This document shows positions 40,366 to 49,968 of a stretch of 64,000 nt of DNA, piece by piece. Each line of letters opens with the position of its first letter. Position 1 is the first letter of the stretch. This DNA is from UBA1189 sp045594245 (GTDB lineage Bacteria > Bacteroidota > Bacteroidia > Bacteroidales > Bacteroidaceae): assembly GCA_045594245.1 (NCBI GenBank), contig JAZNYG010000009.1:4849-68848 (forward strand). The letters are read 5' to 3'. The translations under genes were made by a program, and so were the position numbers. The notes below the pieces were generated by a model. That model was not told the origin of the DNA. It saw nothing but the letters and a program-made list of their open reading frames with translations, and did no database searches.

Positions 40366-41476
40366 ACTCCCGGGTGCCGATGCCTATCTTGGCCGCATGC
40401 TCCAGGCAGGAGCGCCACTCCGACTCGGGGGTGGAGTTGGTGAAGTGGTCGTGATGGTCGCAGAAGTCGGGGCTGTGCATGTGGTCGTAGAGCTGGCTGC
40501 CGGGCAGGGGTGTGGCGGCAAGGCAGGCGTCGACACAGGCTTGGTCGAGCGCCAGGGGGTCCTTGGAGGCGAACATGCCGATGTTGGGAAGTATGGGCGC
40601 GTCGTTCTCGGCATGGCAGTCGCAGTTGGGTGATATGTCCTGCACGAGCGAGATATGGAAGTGGGGACGTCCGTCGATGACGGCCTTGGCATACTCGGCC
40701 ATCTTGCAGTTGAGGAGCTGGGGAGCATGGTAGTCGGACGAGGCTATGGCGTCGAAGTTGCAGGCGGCGATGCAGCGTCCGCAGCCTACGCAGTGGTCGG
40801 TGTCGACATGCATCTTCCGGGTGTCCTCGTCAAAGATGAGCGCATCGTTGGCACACTGGGAGAGGCAGCGCTTGCATCCGCGGCAGAGCGCGGCATCGAT
40901 CTCGGTTTTGCCACTGATGTGCTGCTCGCACTTGCCGGCACGCGAGCCGCATCCCATGCCGATGTTCTTGATGGCTCCGCCGAAGCCGGTCATCTCGTGC
41001 CCCTTGAAGTGGTTGAGGCTGATGAATACGTCGGCATCCATCACCGCACGGCCTATCTTGGCACGCTCTACATACTCGCCTCCTACGACGGGTACCTCCA
41101 CCTCGTCGGTGCCCTTCAGGCCGTCGCCGATGAGGATGGGACAGCCTACGGTGAGGGGGGTGAAGCCGTTTTCCCAAGCGCAGTAGAGATGCTCGAGCGC
41201 ATTCTTGCGGCTACCGGGGTAGAGGGTGTTGCAGTCGGTGAGGAAGGGCTTGCCGCCCAGTTCCTTGACCACGTCGACTACGGCACGGGCATAGTTGGGG
41301 CGCAGGTAGGAGAGGTTGCCCAGCTCGCCGAAGTGCATCTTGATGGCCACGAACTTGCCCTCAAGGTCGAGGTCGGCAATGCCTGCCCGCTTGATGAGCT
41401 TCTTGAGCTTGGTGGGTAGGCTGTCGCCATTGGCCTTCGTGCGGAAGTCGGTGAAGTATACTTTTGCTTTTTCCAT
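40349..41476 (-). CDS. DUF362 protein with two [4Fe-4S] ferredoxin motifs
   Basis: The 375-residue protein has an N-terminal DUF362 domain (VYFTDFRTK, VAIKMHFGELGN, SLNHFKGHEMTGFGGAIKNIGMG), then two ferredoxin clusters, CRGCKRCLSQC and CVGCGRCIAAC, with a fourth Cys missing in direct series but available nearby. It then returns to DUF362 sequence (DISPNCDCHAENDAP, DPLALDQACVDACL). It is a cytosolic iron-sulfur protein whose reaction is not established. It leads a two-gene unit with dinB, with which it overlaps. Confidence 0.9.
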   Translation of the reverse strand: MEKAKVYFTDFRTKANGDSLPTKLKKLIKRAGIADLDLEGKFVAIKMHFGELGNLSYLRPNYARAVVDVVKELGGKPFLTDCNTLYPGSRKNALEHLYCAWENGFTPLTVGCPILIGDGLKGTDEVEVPVVGGEYVERAKIGRAVMDADVFISLNHFKGHEMTGFGGAIKNIGMGCGSRAGKCEQHISGKTEIDAALCRGCKRCLSQCANDALIFDEDTRKMHVDTDHCVGCGRCIAACNFDAIASSDYHAPQLLNCKMAEYAKAVIDGRPHFHISLVQDISPNCDCHAENDAPILPNIGMFASKDPLALDQACVDACLAATPLPGSQLYDHMHSPDFCDHHDHFTNSTPESEWRSCLEHAAKIGIGTREYELYA

Positions 41477-41519
41477 AAGTGTATATTATAATCAGAATTA
41501 TCGAATGTGTGTTGTGTAT

Positions 41520-42692
41520 TTAAGCATTAAAAACAACTGCCACTTTTAATCGGTTCATCGCCTCGGTAATGATGCTACGAGGGCTTGCCACATTGAGTCG
41601 CATGAAGCCGGCTCCCTCCTTGCCAAACATGGCGCCATCGTTGAGAGCCAAGTGGGCTTTATCCACGAAGAGTTCGTTTAATGCCTTTACCGGGAGACCT
41701 AATCCTCGGCAATCGAGGAAGACGAGATACGAGGCCTGCGGACGTATCATGCTGACTTGTGGAAGCTCGGAAGCGAGGAACTGCTCTACATAGTCGATAT
41801 TGCCTTGCACATAAGCAAGCATCTGGTCGAGCCATTCGGTACCATGCGAGTAGGCAGCAGCCACGCTATTGAAAGCAAACACATGACCGAGGTTGAGCTC
41901 GCTATGCTCGAGGTGCTGGTGGAACTTCTCGCGCAATGCCTCATTACTGATGATTGAATAGGAGGAGGTGAGGCCTGCCATATTGAACGCCTTGCTGGGC
42001 GACATCAGGGTGATGCTGCACTCGGCCGCCTCGGTTGACACGCTGGCAAAGGGGACATGGTGATAAGGAGGCAGGGTGAGATCGGCATGTATTTCGTCAG
42101 ATACCACAATGACTCCCTCGCGGTGGCAAATCTCGGCCATGCGACGGAGCTCCTCGGCACTCCACACGCGTCCGCCAGGATTGTGGGGATGGCATAGGAG
42201 GAAGAGCTTGCAGCCACGTACGTCCTGCTCGAAACGTTCAAAATCAATCTGATATTGTCCGTCTACAAGGTTCAGTGTGTTCTCACGCAACACACGCCCA
42301 AGGTTTTGCGGCACATGGATATAGGGATGATACACTGGCGGCTGGATGAGGATGGTGTCGCCAGGATGGGTGAAGCAACTGATGACAAAAGCTATGCCTG
42401 GCACTATACCGGGCACGAAGTTGAGCCACTCGGGCTGTATAGTCCATCCATAGCGACTCTGCTGCCAAGCTACGATAGACGAGGCCCAGCGCGGAGTACG
42501 CACCGTATATCCCAGAATCTCGTGGTCGAGACGGCGGCGTAGCTCATCAATAATAAAGGGCGGGGTAGCAAAGTCCATATCGGCCACCCAAAGGGGTAAC
42601 AGGTCGTCACGTCCCCAGATAGAGGGAATGGCATCAATCTTCAGGGCATCGGTACCCCGACGGTCTATCACTTCATCAAAATTGTACTGCAT
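41520..42692 (-). CDS. MalY/PatB family PLP enzyme (cystathionine beta-lyase type)
   Basis: The 390-residue fold-type I PLP enzyme has the MalY/PatB layout: MQYNFDEVIDRRGTDALK at the start, LPLWVADMDFATPP, LLCHPHNPGGRVW, VVSDEIHADL and the PLP lysine in SPSKAFNMAGL. Family members cleave cystathionine or other carbon-sulfur amino acids (beta-elimination) in the cytosol. An aminotransferase role cannot be excluded from sequence alone. It is separated from the DUF362 gene by 43 bases on the same strand and could be co-transcribed with it. Confidence 0.9.
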   Translation of the reverse strand: MQYNFDEVIDRRGTDALKIDAIPSIWGRDDLLPLWVADMDFATPPFIIDELRRRLDHEILGYTVRTPRWASSIVAWQQSRYGWTIQPEWLNFVPGIVPGIAFVISCFTHPGDTILIQPPVYHPYIHVPQNLGRVLRENTLNLVDGQYQIDFERFEQDVRGCKLFLLCHPHNPGGRVWSAEELRRMAEICHREGVIVVSDEIHADLTLPPYHHVPFASVSTEAAECSITLMSPSKAFNMAGLTSSYSIISNEALREKFHQHLEHSELNLGHVFAFNSVAAAYSHGTEWLDQMLAYVQGNIDYVEQFLASELPQVSMIRPQASYLVFLDCRGLGLPVKALNELFVDKAHLALNDGAMFGKEGAGFMRLNVASPRSIITEAMNRLKVAVVFNA

Positions 42693-42823
42693 AGTATATG
42701 TGTATTCGTATGTTATACCTTATGAAACGGTATGCAAACTTACGCAATATTTTCTGTTCGGGCAAACATTCCTCAGTGCAGATTGTTTGGATAGACAAAT
42801 ATCTTACCCAAACGAATAACCGT

Positions 42824-43906
42824 ATGAATAAAATGGCTAAAAGTTTTCTAGTAGGCTGCGCTGCCCTTTGCGGCAGTGCTACAGCATCGATAGCCTGTAC
42901 AGGCATATCGCTTACCGCCAAGGATGGCAGCTACGTGCAGGCACGTACCATAGAGGGAGCAGCACTCAAGCTCATCAGTGAATATGTCATCATACCCCGA
43001 GGGTATGAAATGCAATCATATACCCCCAACGCCAAGAACGGCCTTAAGTTCAAGGCCAAGTATGGCGTAGTGGGGCTGTGTGTAGTACAAAAGGAATTTA
43101 TTGCCGAGGGCATGAACGAAGCGGGCCTCTCTACCGGGCTTTTCTTCTTCCCAAACTACGGCAGCTACCTTCCCTATAACCCCAATGAGGCCGACCGCAG
43201 TGTGGGCGACCTGCAGCTCAATGCCTGGATGCTGTCGCAATTTGCTACCGTTGACGAGGTGAAGGGAGCCATCACCTCAGGGCAAGTACGCGTGGTAGGG
43301 CTCGATGCAGGCTCCGTAGTGCACTATCGCATTGGCGACAAGAGCGGCCGACAGGTGGTGCTGGAATTTATTGACGGCGAGCCCCATTTTTACGAGAATA
43401 CCGTAGGGGTGATTACCAACTCTCCCGGATTTCCCTGGCATCTGGCCAACCTGAACAACTACGTGAACCTCTTCCCGGGCAGTGCCCCCAACCAACTACT
43501 TGGACAGCAAGCGTTGAGTCCCTTTGGGGGCAACTCGGGAATGCTCGGATTGCCTGGTGATGCCACTCCTCCTTCGCGTTTCGTTCGTGCAGCATTCTAT
43601 CGCAACACGGCTCCTCAGCGCCCCGACGGATTCTGCACGGTGACTCAGTGCTTCCACCTGCTCAACAACTTTGACATACCCATCGGAGTAGAGCACAAGA
43701 AGGGCGAAGGTCCCGATATCCCGAGCGCCACACAATGGACATCGGCCATAGACCTCACCAACGGAAAGGTATACTACAAGACCTCATACAACAATAACAT
43801 ACGTTGTATCGACCTCAAGAGCATCGACTTCGGCAAAGTGGACTATCAATGGCATCCGATGGACAAAAGTGAGACTCAGCCCGTGGAGATGATAGCGGTG
43901 AAATAA
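42824..43906 (+). CDS. choloylglycine hydrolase family Ntn amidase, exported
   Basis: The 360-residue protein starts at MNKMAKSFLVGCAALCG; 42833 is an alternative. Signal cleavage after ...TASIA would expose Cys25 as the N-terminal nucleophile in CTGISLTAKDGSYVQARTIEG. Family motifs AEGMNEAGLSTGLFFFP and GVITNSPGFPWHLANL follow. It is related to bile salt hydrolases and penicillin V acylases; the exact amide substrate cannot be told. Having a signal peptide fits the Bacteroidales members, which act in the periplasm. It is divergent from the MalY-type gene. Confidence 0.9.
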   Translation: MNKMAKSFLVGCAALCGSATASIACTGISLTAKDGSYVQARTIEGAALKLISEYVIIPRGYEMQSYTPNAKNGLKFKAKYGVVGLCVVQKEFIAEGMNEAGLSTGLFFFPNYGSYLPYNPNEADRSVGDLQLNAWMLSQFATVDEVKGAITSGQVRVVGLDAGSVVHYRIGDKSGRQVVLEFIDGEPHFYENTVGVITNSPGFPWHLANLNNYVNLFPGSAPNQLLGQQALSPFGGNSGMLGLPGDATPPSRFVRAAFYRNTAPQRPDGFCTVTQCFHLLNNFDIPIGVEHKKGEGPDIPSATQWTSAIDLTNGKVYYKTSYNNNIRCIDLKSIDFGKVDYQWHPMDKSETQPVEMIAVK

Positions 43907-43930
43907 GTGATAAATGCCTAATCAAAAAAA

Positions 43931-43969
43931 CAGAGTACCTATTATAGATATGGTGCTCTGTTTTTTTTT
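43931..43969. terminator. terminator between the Ntn amidase and trpB2 genes
   Basis: CAGAGTACC pairs with GGTGCTCTG (one G-T pair) around a 12-base loop and is followed by nine T. Part of the hairpin (43945-43963) is repeated as the 3' end of trpB2. Confidence 0.8.
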
Positions 43970-43970
43970 A

Positions 43971-45341
43971 TTAGATATGGTGCTCTGTTTCTTTTAATTC
44001 TTTTAGGTTGGCGGCGATTACTTCATCACTGATGCAGTTGTTGATCAGATTGCCTGCTAAATATTGGTCGTATGCGGCCATATCGATGAGACCATGACCA
44101 GAAAGGCAGAAAAGGATGGTTTTCTTCTCGCCCGTTTCGATACATTTCTTTGCTTCACGTATAGTAGCTGCTATGGCATGACATGATTCTGGGGCTGGGA
44201 TAATGCCTTCGGTAGCAGCAAACAGAATACCTGCTTCGAACGATTCAATCTGCTCTATATCTACAGCTTCCATCATGTTGTCTTTCAGCAATTGCGATAC
44301 GACTAGTCCTGCACCATGATAGCGCAAACCTCCTGCATGGATGTTGGCAGGACGGAAGTTGTGGCCGAGTGTAAACATTGGTATCAATGGCGTGTAACCC
44401 GACTCATCACCAAAGTCGTATTGGAACTCTCCTCGCGTAAGTTTAGGACATGAGGCGGGTTCGGCGGCGACAAAGCGTGTGGTCTTTCCATCCTTGATGT
44501 TATGTCGCATAAAGGGAAAGGCTAATCCGCCGAAGTTGGATCCTCCCCCAAAACAAGCCACTACAACATCGGGATATTCGTCAGCCATCTGCATCTGTTT
44601 CTCGGCTTCAAGGCCAATCACCGTTTGGTGTAGAGTTACATGACTAAGTACAGAACCTAATGTGTATTTACAATTAGGGGTCATCATGGCTAACTCCACA
44701 GCCTCAGAGATTGCTGTTCCCAATGACCCTTGATGATTGGGGTACTTGGTAAGGATGTCTTTGCCTGCTCTGGTTGACATGGATGGAGAGGGGGTTACTT
44801 GGGCGCCGAATGTCTGCATGATACTACGACGATAGGGTTTTTGCTCATATGATATTTTTACTTGATAAACAGCTGCTTCTAATCCGAAAACTTTGGCTGC
44901 ATACGACAATGCTGCACCCCATTGCCCGGCACCAGTCTCTGTGGTGATGTTGGTTATTCCCTCCTCCTTGCAATAGTAGGCTTGTGCTAAAGCAGAATTG
45001 AGCTTGTGTGATCCGATAGGACTTACGCTCTCATTTTTGAAATAGATATGAGCAGGAGTGCCTAATGCTTTTTCCAGGCCATAGGCACGTACCAATGGTG
45101 TACTTCGATAATAAGTATACATTTCACGTACACGCTCTGGGATATCTATCCATGCATCGGTCATGTTCAATTCTTGATGAGATAGTTCACGGGCAAAGAG
45201 TGGATATAAATCTTCGGCGGTAACTGGCTGTTGTGTCTTGGGATTAAGCATTGGAAGTGGCTTTGTAGGCATATCCGCTTGGATGTTGTACCACTGCGTG
45301 GGTATTTCGCTTTCGGGCAAAATGAATTTTTTCTGTTTCAT
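43971..45341 (-). CDS. trpB2: TrpB2-type tryptophan synthase beta chain
   Basis: The 456-residue PLP enzyme is of the longer TrpB2 type (TrpB1 is ~400): an N-terminal extension (ILPESEIPTQWYNIQADMP), then STPLVRAYGLEKALGTPAHIYFKNE, the PLP lysine in GSHKLNSALAQAYY, ETGAGQWGAALSYA and the phosphate loop CFGGGSNFGG. It should make tryptophan from indole and serine. No trpA or other trp gene is adjacent, so indole salvage is plausible. A Trp-codon leader peptide and attenuator precede it (45359-45562), which directly supports a link to tryptophan. Confidence 0.93.
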   Translation of the reverse strand: MKQKKFILPESEIPTQWYNIQADMPTKPLPMLNPKTQQPVTAEDLYPLFARELSHQELNMTDAWIDIPERVREMYTYYRSTPLVRAYGLEKALGTPAHIYFKNESVSPIGSHKLNSALAQAYYCKEEGITNITTETGAGQWGAALSYAAKVFGLEAAVYQVKISYEQKPYRRSIMQTFGAQVTPSPSMSTRAGKDILTKYPNHQGSLGTAISEAVELAMMTPNCKYTLGSVLSHVTLHQTVIGLEAEKQMQMADEYPDVVVACFGGGSNFGGLAFPFMRHNIKDGKTTRFVAAEPASCPKLTRGEFQYDFGDESGYTPLIPMFTLGHNFRPANIHAGGLRYHGAGLVVSQLLKDNMMEAVDIEQIESFEAGILFAATEGIIPAPESCHAIAATIREAKKCIETGEKKTILFCLSGHGLIDMAAYDQYLAGNLINNCISDEVIAANLKELKETEHHI

Positions 45342-45358
45342 ACCAATATATTAATAGA

Positions 45359-45395
45359 TGAAAAAAATCCGATACTACTTGCGGAGCATCGGATT
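45359..45395 (-). terminator. attenuator terminator of trpB2
   Basis: On the minus strand AATCCGAT (45395-45388) pairs with ATCGGATT (45373-45366) and is followed by a T-run, 20-odd bases before the trpB2 start. An alternative antiterminator pairs 45453-45445 (TGAGCACGG) with 45392-45384 (CCGATGCTC), removing the 5' arm of the terminator. The first of these also pairs with GCTCA at 45468-45464, next to the Trp codons. Confidence 0.85.
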
Positions 45396-45458
45396 CGTGT
45401 ATAAATACTATTTTAATAATTCTTATAATATTGCATATCGGTAACCGTGCTCAGTGTC

Positions 45459-45506
45459 TTATGTGAGCCACCACCAAAATTTACTCAGGTTAACCAATGC
45501 AGTCAT
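45459..45506 (-). CDS. trpB2 leader peptide, 15 residues with three consecutive Trp
   Basis: The ORF reads MTALVNLSKFWWWLT, start at 45506 and stop at 45461-45459. Three TGG codons in a row (45476-45468) directly overlap the first competing arm of the attenuator, so ribosome stalling at low charged tRNA-Trp would allow the antiterminator to form. An A-rich GGAAAGATAAAC precedes the ATG. It is too short for standard gene finders. Confidence 0.82.
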   Translation of the reverse strand: MTALVNLSKFWWWLT

Positions 45507-45531
45507 GTTTATCTTTCCTTTTATTTTGCGA

Positions 45532-45562
45532 CAAAGTTATAGTATTTTTGTTTATATACAAA
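45532..45562 (-). promoter_or_regulatory. promoter of the trpB2 leader transcript
   Basis: On the minus strand TTTG (45562-45559), 19 bases and TAACTTTG (45539-45532) match the consensus fully. Transcription would begin near 45527, about 20 bases before the leader ATG. Confidence 0.8.
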
Positions 45563-45604
45563 TAAATTGCTAGAAAAGTTTCGGAAATTATGATAAAATA
45601 GTAA

Positions 45605-47695
45605 TTAGTCAATCAGTCCACGATTACGGAGCAGGGCCTCGGGGTTGGGTTCGGCACCACGGAAGCGCTTGTAGAGTGTCATAGGCTCTTCGCTACCACC
45701 CATCTCGAGGATGTTCTTGCGGAAGCTGCGACCTGTAGCCTCATCAAAGATACCCTTCTCCTTGAATGCCTCGAAGCCGTCGGCATCGAGCACCTCGGCC
45801 CACAGGTAGCTGTAGTAGCCTACGGCATAGCCACCGCTGAACACGTGGTTGAAGTAGGGACCGCGGTAACGGAAGGCAATCTGCGGAATGAGGCCAATCT
45901 TGTCAGCTATAGACTTCTCAAAAGCATTTGCCTCAAAGTCTGTATAGTCGGTAAGCATGTGATACTCCATATCGAGCAGGGCAGCACCTACGAGTTCTAC
46001 GGTTTCGAAGCCAGAGTTGAATGATGAGGTGGCCTGCATCTTGGCGATGAGTTCATCGGTGATAGGCTCGCCGGTCTCGTAGTGGAGGGCATACATCTTC
46101 ATTACCTCAGGCTCGATAGCCCAGTGCTCCATAATCTGTGAGGGCAGCTCCACGAAGTCGCGGGCTACGCTGGTACCACTCACCGAGGGGTACTTGGTCT
46201 GTGTGAGGAATCCGTGGAGAGCATGACCCAGCTCGTGGAAGAGAGTGCGGGTCTCATCGATGGTCAAGAGTGAGGGAGTGTCACCTGTAGGACGGGTAAA
46301 GTTTCCCACGTTGACAATCATCGGGCGCTGATTCTCACCGTCGATGTTCGATGCATCTACGATATTGTTCATCCAGGCTCCAGCACGCTTGGTAGCGCGG
46401 GGGAAGTAATCGGTGTAGAAGAGTGCAAGGTGTGAGCCGTCAGCATCGAGTACCTCGAAGGTCTCCACTTCGGGATGGTATACATCCAATCCCTCGATGG
46501 GCTGGAACTTCATGCCGAAGAGCTTCTCCGATACCATGAAGGCACCCTTGCGCACATTGTCGAGTGAGAAGTAGGGACGCAGCTCGCTCTCGCTGAGTGC
46601 ATACTTAGCCTCGCGCAACTTCTCGGTGTAGTACCACCAATCCCATGCCTCAAGCTTCTCGCCCTTGCCCTCGGCATCCATCATCTTCTGCAGCTCGGCA
46701 GCCTCGGCCTTGGCCTTGGGCAGCGCGGCATTCCAGATAGTCATAAGGAGGTTATAGGCAGCCTCGGGAGTTTTGGCCATCTTGTCCTCGAGCTGATACT
46801 GGGCAAAGGTCTCGTAGCCAAAGAGCTGGGCCTTCTGCTGACGCAGCTTGAGGATGCGGGCGATGACAGCCTTGTTGTCGTTCTCGTTGTTGTTGTCGCC
46901 ACGGTTGATGTAGCCGAGATACATCTGCTTGCGCAACTCACGGTTGTCGGCATACTGCATGAAGGGAATCCAGCTGGGCTTGTGCAGGGTGAAGAGCCAT
47001 CCCTCCTTGCCTGCTGCCTGAGCAGCTTCACGAGCAGCGTTGATGGAGCTTTGGGGCAGACCAGCGAGGTCCTTCTCGTCGGTGATGACGAGCTCGAAGG
47101 CGTTGGTCTCGGCCAAGGCATTCTCGCCAAACTCGATGCTGGCCAATGAGAGCTGCTTGTCGATTTCCATGAGCTGTGCCTTCTTCTCGGCATCGAGCAG
47201 GGCACCACCCTTCACAAACATACGGTAATACTTGTCGAGCACCATCTCCTGCTCACGGGTAAGGCCCAGTGAAGCCTTGGTGTCGTAGAGCGCCTTCACA
47301 CGAGCAAAGAGCGCCTCGTTCATCGTCATGTAGGCGCTGTGCTCGGTGAGGATGGGCGACAGCTTCTTCTCTGTCTCGCGCATCACATCGTCGGCATCGG
47401 TCTCGTTGAGGTTGTAGAATACGCCGCTCACCTTGGCCAACTTCTTACCACTGCGCTCAAGGGCAGCGATGGTGTTGTCAAAGGTGGGAGCCTCTGTCTG
47501 GGCTACGATGGCGTCGATCTCGGCACGCTGCTCGGCAAGTCCCTCCATGAAGGCAGCTTCGTAGTCGGTCGATTGATACTTGGCAAATTCGGGAGCGCTA
47601 AAGGGCAGTGCCGAATCGGCCAGCACGGGATTGTCGTGCTTTGCATTACATGCAGTCAAGGCAACTATGGCCATAGCAATTAATGTTTTTTTCAT
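45605..47695 (-). CDS. M3 family metallopeptidase (Dcp-like peptidyl-dipeptidase), lipoprotein
   Basis: The 696-residue protein has a lipobox (IVALTACNA), a long helical N-domain, and the zinc motif in LFHELGHALHGFL (HExxH near residue 486), followed by the conserved SVARDFVELPSQIMEHW and the C-terminal RYRGPYFNHVFSGGYAVGYYSYLWAEVLDADGF. Length and motifs match oligopeptidase/peptidyl-dipeptidase Dcp. As a lipoprotein it would degrade short peptides in the periplasm, complementing DPP7. A -7-like TATCTTTG lies on the minus strand at 47773-47766. Confidence 0.92.
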   Translation of the reverse strand: MKKTLIAMAIVALTACNAKHDNPVLADSALPFSAPEFAKYQSTDYEAAFMEGLAEQRAEIDAIVAQTEAPTFDNTIAALERSGKKLAKVSGVFYNLNETDADDVMRETEKKLSPILTEHSAYMTMNEALFARVKALYDTKASLGLTREQEMVLDKYYRMFVKGGALLDAEKKAQLMEIDKQLSLASIEFGENALAETNAFELVITDEKDLAGLPQSSINAAREAAQAAGKEGWLFTLHKPSWIPFMQYADNRELRKQMYLGYINRGDNNNENDNKAVIARILKLRQQKAQLFGYETFAQYQLEDKMAKTPEAAYNLLMTIWNAALPKAKAEAAELQKMMDAEGKGEKLEAWDWWYYTEKLREAKYALSESELRPYFSLDNVRKGAFMVSEKLFGMKFQPIEGLDVYHPEVETFEVLDADGSHLALFYTDYFPRATKRAGAWMNNIVDASNIDGENQRPMIVNVGNFTRPTGDTPSLLTIDETRTLFHELGHALHGFLTQTKYPSVSGTSVARDFVELPSQIMEHWAIEPEVMKMYALHYETGEPITDELIAKMQATSSFNSGFETVELVGAALLDMEYHMLTDYTDFEANAFEKSIADKIGLIPQIAFRYRGPYFNHVFSGGYAVGYYSYLWAEVLDADGFEAFKEKGIFDEATGRSFRKNILEMGGSEEPMTLYKRFRGAEPNPEALLRNRGLID

Positions 47696-47914
47696 TGTTT
47701 GTAATTATTAATAATATATAGGTGATTCTATGTCTGATACTTTATGTGGGTTGGCATACATTCTGCAAAGATAATAAAAACGTTTCATATATTAAGGAAT
47801 GTGGGTGACACGAGTGCATTTTTATAGCTTGGGTTTTCTATTTCATCACTTATTGTGTGGATTTGATATATACTAGTGAGCAACATTTCTTCTATTAAAA
47901 ATGAATCAATTTAT

Positions 47915-47945
47915 TTTGTTCTCCTCTCGGCTTGTAGTATCTTTG
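47915..47945 (+). promoter_or_regulatory. promoter of ligA
   Basis: TTTG (47915-47918), 19 bases and TATCTTTG (47938-47945) match fully. The ATG is at 47954, leaving a leader of only about 4 bases. Confidence 0.7.
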
Positions 47946-47953
47946 CACATACT

Positions 47954-49957
47954 ATGACACGAAAAGAACAGATAGAGCAGTTGCGTAGCGAACTACATCG
48001 CCACAACCATAATTACTATGTGCTTAATGCTCCCGAAATATCGGATTTTGAGTTTGATCACTTGATGCGAGAATTGCAGGAACTCGAGGCGAAGTCCCCT
48101 GAGTATTATGATCCGATGTCGCCTACGATGCGTGTTGGTAGCGACCTCAGCAATGAGTTTGTGCAAGTGGCGCATAAGTATCCAATGTTGTCTTTAGGAA
48201 ATACTTACTCGTTTGAGGAAGTAAGGGATTTTTATGGTCGTGTGCAGCGTGCATTGGGCAATGAGCCTTTTGAGTTGTGCTGCGAGATCAAGTACGACGG
48301 TGTTTCCATCTCCTTGACCTATGAGGAGGGTCGCTTGGTACGTGCCGTGACTCGTGGCGATAGTGTGCAGGGCGATGATGTGACTGCCAATGTGAAGACC
48401 ATCAATAGCATCCCGCTCGTGTTGCATGGGGAGGGATACCCACGTGAGTTTGAGATTCGTGGCGAGATACTGATGCCATGGGAGCAGTTTGATCGTCTCA
48501 ATCGTGAGCGTGAGGCACAGGAGGAAGCGCTCTTTGCCAATCCTCGCAATGCGGCATCAGGCACACTAAAGTTGCAGAACTCTACAGTGGTGGCCTCACG
48601 TAAGCTCGATGCATACCTATATTATATGTTGGGCGACACGCTACCCGATGCGGGACACTATGAGTGCCTGCAGCATGCTGCCCAATGGGGATTCAAGGTG
48701 TCGCCTGCTATGCGTAAATGTAGTACGCTTGATGAAGTGTTCGAGTATATCAACTATTGGGACACGGAGCGCAAGAACCTGCCCGTGGCTACGGACGGTA
48801 TTGTCATCAAGGTGAACTCCCTGGCACAGCAGCGCTCGCTTGGGTATACGGCCAAAGTACCTCGTTGGGCCATTGCTTATAAGTTTCAGGCCGAGAAGGC
48901 TGTGACGCGGCTCAATGAGATAACCTATCAGGTGGGACGCACAGGCACGGTGACTCCGGTAGCCAACTTTGACCCCGTACAGCTCTCGGGCACTATGGTC
49001 AAGCGTGCAACGTTACATAATGCCGACTTTATGGAGAATCTCGACTTGCATATCGGTGATATGGTGTTCGTGGAGAAGGGTGGCGAGATTATCCCCAAGA
49101 TTACTGCTGTGGACCTCGATGCACGCTCCTTCATGATGGGTGAGAAGGTGCGCTTCATCACCCGCTGCCCCGAATGTGGCACGCCGCTGATGCGTGTAGA
49201 GGGCGAGGCGGCAATCTTCTGCCCGAACGATGTGACTTGTCCGCCACAGATTAAAGGAAGGATTGAGCACTTCATCAGCCGCAAGGCCATGAATATTGAC
49301 GGACTGGGTGCCGAGACGGTGGATTTGCTGTACTCCGTAGGGCTTATTCATGATGCTGCCGATCTTTACAAGCTGCGCATCCCTGACATCAGCCGTCTTG
49401 AACGTATGGGCTATAAGTCGGCCGAGAATATCATACGCAGCATAGAACGCTCGCGCGAAGTGCCCTTCGAACGTGTACTTTTTGCCATTGGCATCCGTTT
49501 TGTGGGAGAGACTGTGGCCAAGAAACTGGCCCGTTCCTTCGGATCTATGGAGCGTATAGAGAATGCCACGTTTGAAGAACTAGTTGCTGTGGATGAAATA
49601 GGTGAGAAGATTGCCCAAAGCATTCTGCGCTTCTTCTCCAATGAGCTGTGCCGTACCCTTGTTACGCGTCTTAAGGAAGCTGGCCTGCAGATGGAACTGA
49701 TGGTAGATGAGAGCATTGTACGTACCGATAAGCTGGCGGGCAAGAGCATCGTTATCAGTGGAGTTTTTGCGTTGCACTCAAGGAATGAGTACAAGGCTAT
49801 GATTGAGCAGCATGGTGGCACAAACGTGTCGTCCATCTCAAGCAAAACCTCTTTTGTCCTTGCTGGCCGCGATATGGGACCTGCCAAGTTGGAGAAGGCT
49901 CAAAAATTGGGCGTACCCATTATGGATGAAGACAGCTTCTTGCATTTGATAGATTAA
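47954..49957 (+). CDS. ligA: NAD-dependent DNA ligase
   Basis: The 667-residue enzyme starts at MTRKEQIEQLRSELHRHN; the open frame runs further upstream through the promoter. It has an Ia domain with the NAD site, the adenylation lysine Lys113 in CCEIKYDGVSISLTYE, an OB fold (TGTVTPVANFDPV), a four-Cys zinc finger (CPECGTPL...CPNDVTCPP), helix-hairpin-helix repeats and a C-terminal BRCT domain (KSIVISGVFALHSRNEYKAMIEQHGG). It seals nicks in replication and repair. It is of normal length, and the sensor kinase gene follows after 11 bases. Confidence 0.95.
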   Translation: MTRKEQIEQLRSELHRHNHNYYVLNAPEISDFEFDHLMRELQELEAKSPEYYDPMSPTMRVGSDLSNEFVQVAHKYPMLSLGNTYSFEEVRDFYGRVQRALGNEPFELCCEIKYDGVSISLTYEEGRLVRAVTRGDSVQGDDVTANVKTINSIPLVLHGEGYPREFEIRGEILMPWEQFDRLNREREAQEEALFANPRNAASGTLKLQNSTVVASRKLDAYLYYMLGDTLPDAGHYECLQHAAQWGFKVSPAMRKCSTLDEVFEYINYWDTERKNLPVATDGIVIKVNSLAQQRSLGYTAKVPRWAIAYKFQAEKAVTRLNEITYQVGRTGTVTPVANFDPVQLSGTMVKRATLHNADFMENLDLHIGDMVFVEKGGEIIPKITAVDLDARSFMMGEKVRFITRCPECGTPLMRVEGEAAIFCPNDVTCPPQIKGRIEHFISRKAMNIDGLGAETVDLLYSVGLIHDAADLYKLRIPDISRLERMGYKSAENIIRSIERSREVPFERVLFAIGIRFVGETVAKKLARSFGSMERIENATFEELVAVDEIGEKIAQSILRFFSNELCRTLVTRLKEAGLQMELMVDESIVRTDKLAGKSIVISGVFALHSRNEYKAMIEQHGGTNVSSISSKTSFVLAGRDMGPAKLEKAQKLGVPIMDEDSFLHLID

Positions 49958-49968
49958 TTTAATTCTTG

